Below, piece by piece: positions 7,576 to 10,020 of a stretch of 10,020 nt of DNA. Location of the stretch: positions 1 through 10,020 of the forward strand of contig JAGAMJ010000040.1 of assembly GCA_017624795.1 (NCBI GenBank), read 5' to 3'. This DNA is from Clostridia bacterium (GTDB lineage Bacteria; Bacillota; Clostridia; Oscillospirales; CAG-272). Below the pieces are notes generated by a model, which saw only the letters and a program-made list of their open reading frames with translations, was not told where the DNA came from and ran no database searches. The position numbers and the translations under genes are program-made. The stretch's first letter is position 1; the number at the start of each line of letters is the position of its first letter.

Positions 7576-7610
7576 AAAAAGCGCAAATTGAGATCAATTT
7601 GCGCTTTTTT
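7576..7610. terminator. Bidirectional terminator between dpaB and the VTT-family gene
   Basis: A 15-bp perfect inverted repeat, 7576-7590 with 7595-7609, encloses a 4-nt loop (AGAT). The stem core is GCGCAAATTG with CAATTTGCGC, flanked by A5 on the left and T6 on the right. On the plus strand it terminates dpaAB; read on the minus strand it has the same form and terminates the converging gene. The right arm also carries the last codons (AGC GCA AAT TGA) of that minus-strand gene. Confidence 0.93.
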
Positions 7611-8295
7611 CATCGCTTGACGTTTTTGAGCTGTGATGCCTTTTATAAAACAGAGCCCCTGCAACGATCAGGACCGCAACGACGCACACACAAACGATCA
7701 GCAGCGTCAGATTTTTAGTCTGTATTGCGGCAGCGCTCAACACAGAAAGCAGTATGCCGGGGAAGCGCCCGCAAATAGAGAGTAGCAAGAATTTGGGGAG
7801 CTTCATTTGTGTCAGTCCCATAAAATAAGTAACCATATCCTTCGGAATACCGGGAATGAGAAAAACGATTAAAGTAAAGAAATCTTGCTGTTTACTTTCT
7901 CTCAAAAAGGACAGATTTTTAAGTTTTTCTTCGGAATAAAAGGCGGTGACGGCTCGAACACCAAAAAAGCGTGCCAACAAAAAGGCAACGGTCGAGCCGA
8001 TCAAGGTTCCGATCAAGGTCAGGACCGTCCCCCAAAAAATCCCAAAGCAATAACCGCCGGCAAGCGTGAAGATCTGCCCCGGTAAAACGGCAAGAATGAT
8101 CTGTAAGGCGATCAAAGAAACATAAAGCAAGCGTCCCACAATCCCGATCGCATCTGTGCGCTGTTGGAAAGCGCTTGGATCCCTGACCATCTCGATCAAC
8201 GCATCGCCAAATACAAGCGTGACCGACACTAATATGGCGATCAGAATGAAAAATGACAAAAGATCGATCACGCGCCGTCTTTTCTTAGTGTCCAT
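7594..8295 (-). CDS. VTT-domain (TVP38/TMEM64, DedA superfamily) membrane protein
   Basis: This is an integral inner-membrane protein of the SNARE-associated/VTT superfamily. Relatives are linked to lipid movement across the membrane and to membrane homeostasis; the substrate here cannot be told. From ATG 8295 it has 233 residues: a basic N-terminus (KKRRR), a first membrane segment at about 10-30, and a second leading into the signature LPGQIFTLAGG (71-81) with FG at 84-85. G...IGS and LLARFFG (106-112) follow, and the second signature loop is FLIPGIPKDM (145-154), where many members have N or R near PxxP. A final membrane segment lies near 205-220 before a basic, Ser-rich tail. ATG 8295 is preferred to GTG 8298 because AGGAGG (8301-8306) lies 5 nt before the former and only 2 nt before the latter. 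Its 3' end is inside the shared terminator. Confidence 0.88.
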   Translation of the reverse strand: MDTKKRRRVIDLLSFFILIAILVSVTLVFGDALIEMVRDPSAFQQRTDAIGIVGRLLYVSLIALQIILAVLPGQIFTLAGGYCFGIFWGTVLTLIGTLIGSTVAFLLARFFGVRAVTAFYSEEKLKNLSFLRESKQQDFFTLIVFLIPGIPKDMVTYFMGLTQMKLPKFLLLSICGRFPGILLSVLSAAAIQTKNLTLLIVCVCVVAVLIVAGALFYKRHHSSKTSSDEKSAN

Positions 8296-8300
8296 CACTG

Positions 8301-8306
8301 CCTCCT
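8301..8306 (-). promoter_or_regulatory. Ribosome binding site fixing the VTT-gene start
   Basis: The minus strand reads AGGAGGCAGTGATG. The full-consensus AGGAGG gives good spacing to ATG 8295 and leaves the adjoining GTG (8296-8298) too close to be the main start. Confidence 0.7.
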
Positions 8307-8329
8307 TTTTGATTACTTATACATTAAGA

Positions 8330-8366
8330 ATATCACGTGAATGTGACGAAACGGTGATATCGTGAT
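8330..8366. promoter_or_regulatory. Cluster of GTGA repeats and inverted repeats, possible operator
   Basis: ATATCAC (8330-8336) and GTGATAT (8354-8360) form an inverted repeat with a 17-nt spacer. TCACGTGA (8333-8340) is a perfect 8-base palindrome, and GTGA occurs four times, at 8337, 8343, 8354 and 8362. The cluster lies 35-70 nt upstream of the minus-strand VTT gene and about 50 nt before the -35 region of the plus-strand promoter, so it could bind a regulator of either. No known operator is recognised. Confidence 0.35.
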
Positions 8367-8415
8367 GTTCGAGGCAAATTTTGGCGTTCATTTTCGATAA
8401 TATTCTTCAAAGACC

Positions 8416-8444
8416 TTTTCAAATTTATTTTTTTATGATATAAT
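8416..8444 (+). promoter_or_regulatory. Sigma-A-type promoter for the secreted protein gene
   Basis: A perfect TATAAT (8439-8444) stands 17 nt after TTTTCA (8416-8421), a 4/6 match to TTGACA, in a strongly A/T-rich stretch. Transcription would begin near 8451, giving a leader of about 40 nt before ATG 8490. An 8-base direct repeat, ATGATATA, at 8435-8442 and 8447-8454 overlaps the -10 box and the likely start point. Confidence 0.7.
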
Positions 8445-8489
8445 ATATGATATATAAAATGCAAAACTGCCTGAAAGGGGGAGAGCGCT

Positions 8490-10020
8490 ATGAAGCAAAA
8501 TGGAATACGCGTGCTGTCGGCTATACTTTGCTTGCTGCTGCTTTGCCCTCTCTTTTTTGTCTTCGGGGGACTTCCTGCGAGTGCCGAGAGCGACGAAAAA
8601 CGCTTTATTTTTTCGTCACTTCGATCTAATGGCGGTCATATCTATACCGCATACCGGGACGCCCCGATCCGCTTAGAGCTTTCGCCTTCCGAGAAAAGCT
8701 TCACGGCGCAAGCCCCCGCAACGATGGGAAGTAACGGCTCGACCAATGTGCTCTATGTTGCGCTTGTCAATCAGTCGAACGCAACGACCGTTCGCATCGA
8801 CTATACTTATGGTGCCGATCTGCCCACAAGCGATCAGGTACAGGAAGCATTGATCCCACATTCTGAGCAAAAGCGATCCTTTGTTTTACCCGCCTCTCAT
8901 ATTTCCGATACTTTGGGGCAATTGACGATCTCCTTTGATTGCGATGGGGAATTGAGTGGCACGATCGAGCTCTATGCCTTTTTTGACGTGTCGGTTTACG
9001 ATGCACCCTCTCAAAACGAGGCGAGCGTTGAAGCTTGCCGTTACGATAAGGACAAGCGCACGATTGAAATTACAGGTGAACTCAGCTATGCCGCATCGGT
9101 GCGCTACGCCGGTGAAACGCTTGCGCTATTTGCGCTCGCGCCTGATGAGGAGCTCTACCTTTCCAACAAAACGCCCGTGGCGCGCATGGGCGTATCCTTC
9201 GCCTTTTCCTTCTCGGTTGCGATCGAAAGTGCCGAGGAGATCTATTCCCGTTACGTGATCGCTGCCGTGACGCAAAAGGGAGAGCGCGTTCCGTTGTGCA
9301 CGCCGATATATCCCGATATAGTCGCGAATGAAAGCTCCAAGGATATCGGCTTCAAGGGTTTTCATACAAGCTCGTTGTTCTCGGTGATCGACAGCGGTGC
9401 TGAGGTCGAGATCGTGGACGTATATCTGGATCGGCTGCAAAGCGAGCAAAGCGACGGAATTCTTTACGCGGGCGCCCATTCCTATTACTACTTTGACGAA
9501 AGCTACGTCAGCGACCTTGACCGCTTGGTGCGGAATTTCAGCGGCGCGGGCTGCGACGTCTATTTGCGATTTTTGATCTCACCCGACGCCAGCGAATATC
9601 CTTTCGTGGCGTACACGGAAGAATCAGGTGGGATCTTAAACAAAGGAATTAAGATAAACAGTGAGCAAGCCTTGCTTGCAGTTCATGCCTTTACCGACTT
9701 TTTGACGACGCGCTATGCGGGCGGACCGCAGGGGAACATCACCGGTATTATCATCGGTCGCAGAGCCGATCAAGCCGCGACCTACGGATATGTTGGACCG
9801 ATGGGGCTTGATGCTTACGTTGAACAGTATGCCACGTCGCTGAACCTGATCGCGGGTGCCGGAAGAAATAACATTCCCGAGCTTCAGATCATTGTTCCCG
9901 TTTCGGACGCGATGTGGTCGGACACGGTCGTCCCTGAAAATTTGAACGGTAGCTATTTTTCAGAGCTGTTTTTGATCTCGCTGCTTGAAGCGCTTAATGC
10001 CTGTGTGATCACGCCGCCGA
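8490..10020 (+). CDS. Secreted protein with glycosidase-like barrel segment, 3'-truncated by window edge
   Basis: The frame is open from ATG 8490 to the window end (510 complete codons, no stop). AAAGGGGGAG ends about 6 nt before the ATG, and a clear promoter lies upstream. Residues 1-32 form a Sec signal peptide: a short basic start, a hydrophobic core (LLLLCPLFFVF), and ASA at 30-32 before Glu33. The next 270 or so residues look beta-rich, as in carbohydrate-binding or Ig-like modules. From about residue 328 the character changes to a TIM-barrel pattern: AGAHSYYYFDESYVSDLD, then GCDVYLRFLIS, then NITGIIIGRRADQ (416-428), then LDAYVEQYATSLNLI and LQIIVPVSDAMW. This order resembles DUF5722-like proteins as I remember them; that assignment is tentative. 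The place where such barrels often have GNE holds GRR (423-425). It is probably an exported cell-surface or extracellular protein; its substrate is unknown. Confidence 0.85.
   Translation, partial: MKQNGIRVLSAILCLLLLCPLFFVFGGLPASAESDEKRFIFSSLRSNGGHIYTAYRDAPIRLELSPSEKSFTAQAPATMGSNGSTNVLYVALVNQSNATTVRIDYTYGADLPTSDQVQEALIPHSEQKRSFVLPASHISDTLGQLTISFDCDGELSGTIELYAFFDVSVYDAPSQNEASVEACRYDKDKRTIEITGELSYAASVRYAGETLALFALAPDEELYLSNKTPVARMGVSFAFSFSVAIESAEEIYSRYVIAAVTQKGERVPLCTPIYPDIVANESSKDIGFKGFHTSSLFSVIDSGAEVEIVDVYLDRLQSEQSDGILYAGAHSYYYFDESYVSDLDRLVRNFSGAGCDVYLRFLISPDASEYPFVAYTEESGGILNKGIKINSEQALLAVHAFTDFLTTRYAGGPQGNITGIIIGRRADQAATYGYVGPMGLDAYVEQYATSLNLIAGAGRNNIPELQIIVPVSDAMWSDTVVPENLNGSYFSELFLISLLEALNACVITPP

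Noticed and set aside
8490..8585. Lipoprotein signal in the secreted protein
   Set aside because: Cys14 and Cys19 lie in the hydrophobic core but are preceded by AIL and LLL, not a lipobox such as L-A/S-G/A-C. The ASA site at 30-32 fits ordinary signal peptidase I.

Overview
The window looks like a piece of chromosome from an endospore-forming, low-to-mid GC Firmicute, most likely of class Clostridia. Four things support this: the order ispG then polC, the Gram-positive-only polymerase PolC, the dipicolinate synthase pair dpaA/dpaB used for spore cores, and strong AGGAG-type ribosome binding sites. No mobile element, CRISPR array, tRNA, rRNA or phage gene is visible. The species cannot be named from this alone.

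Layout, left to right. (1) 1-852: the 3' part of ispG, an iron-sulfur enzyme of the MEP isoprenoid pathway, entering from the left edge. (2) 883-5297: polC, the replicative DNA polymerase III alpha subunit. Its reading frame is broken once, near 2470-2481. The N-terminal part (883-2499) and C-terminal part (about 2472-5297, open from GTG 2481) together make a normal PolC of about 1471 residues if one base is restored. (3) 5306-6025: birA, a biotin-protein ligase without the DNA-binding domain, starting 8 nt after polC. A strong hairpin terminator at 6051-6087 closes this ispG-polC-birA block. (4) 6122-7015 and 7012-7572: dpaA and dpaB, overlapping by ATGA, which together make dipicolinic acid in the mother cell. 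(5) 7594-8295 on the minus strand: a VTT/DedA-type (TVP38/TMEM64) membrane protein converging on dpaB. One bidirectional terminator at 7576-7610 serves both and contains the last codons of the membrane protein gene. (6) 8296-8489: a divergent intergenic region with several GTGA repeats and a clear sigma-A-type promoter reading right. (7) 8490-10020: the start of a large secreted protein with a signal peptide and a glycosidase-like barrel segment, running off the right edge.

Most of the window is housekeeping (isoprenoids, replication, biotinylation) followed by a small sporulation operon. I see no convincing new multi-gene system. The items most worth a second look are the broken polC frame inside the proofreading exonuclease, the secreted glycosidase-like protein that lacks the expected catalytic signature, the closely spaced terminator in front of dpaA, and a marked excess of GATC.
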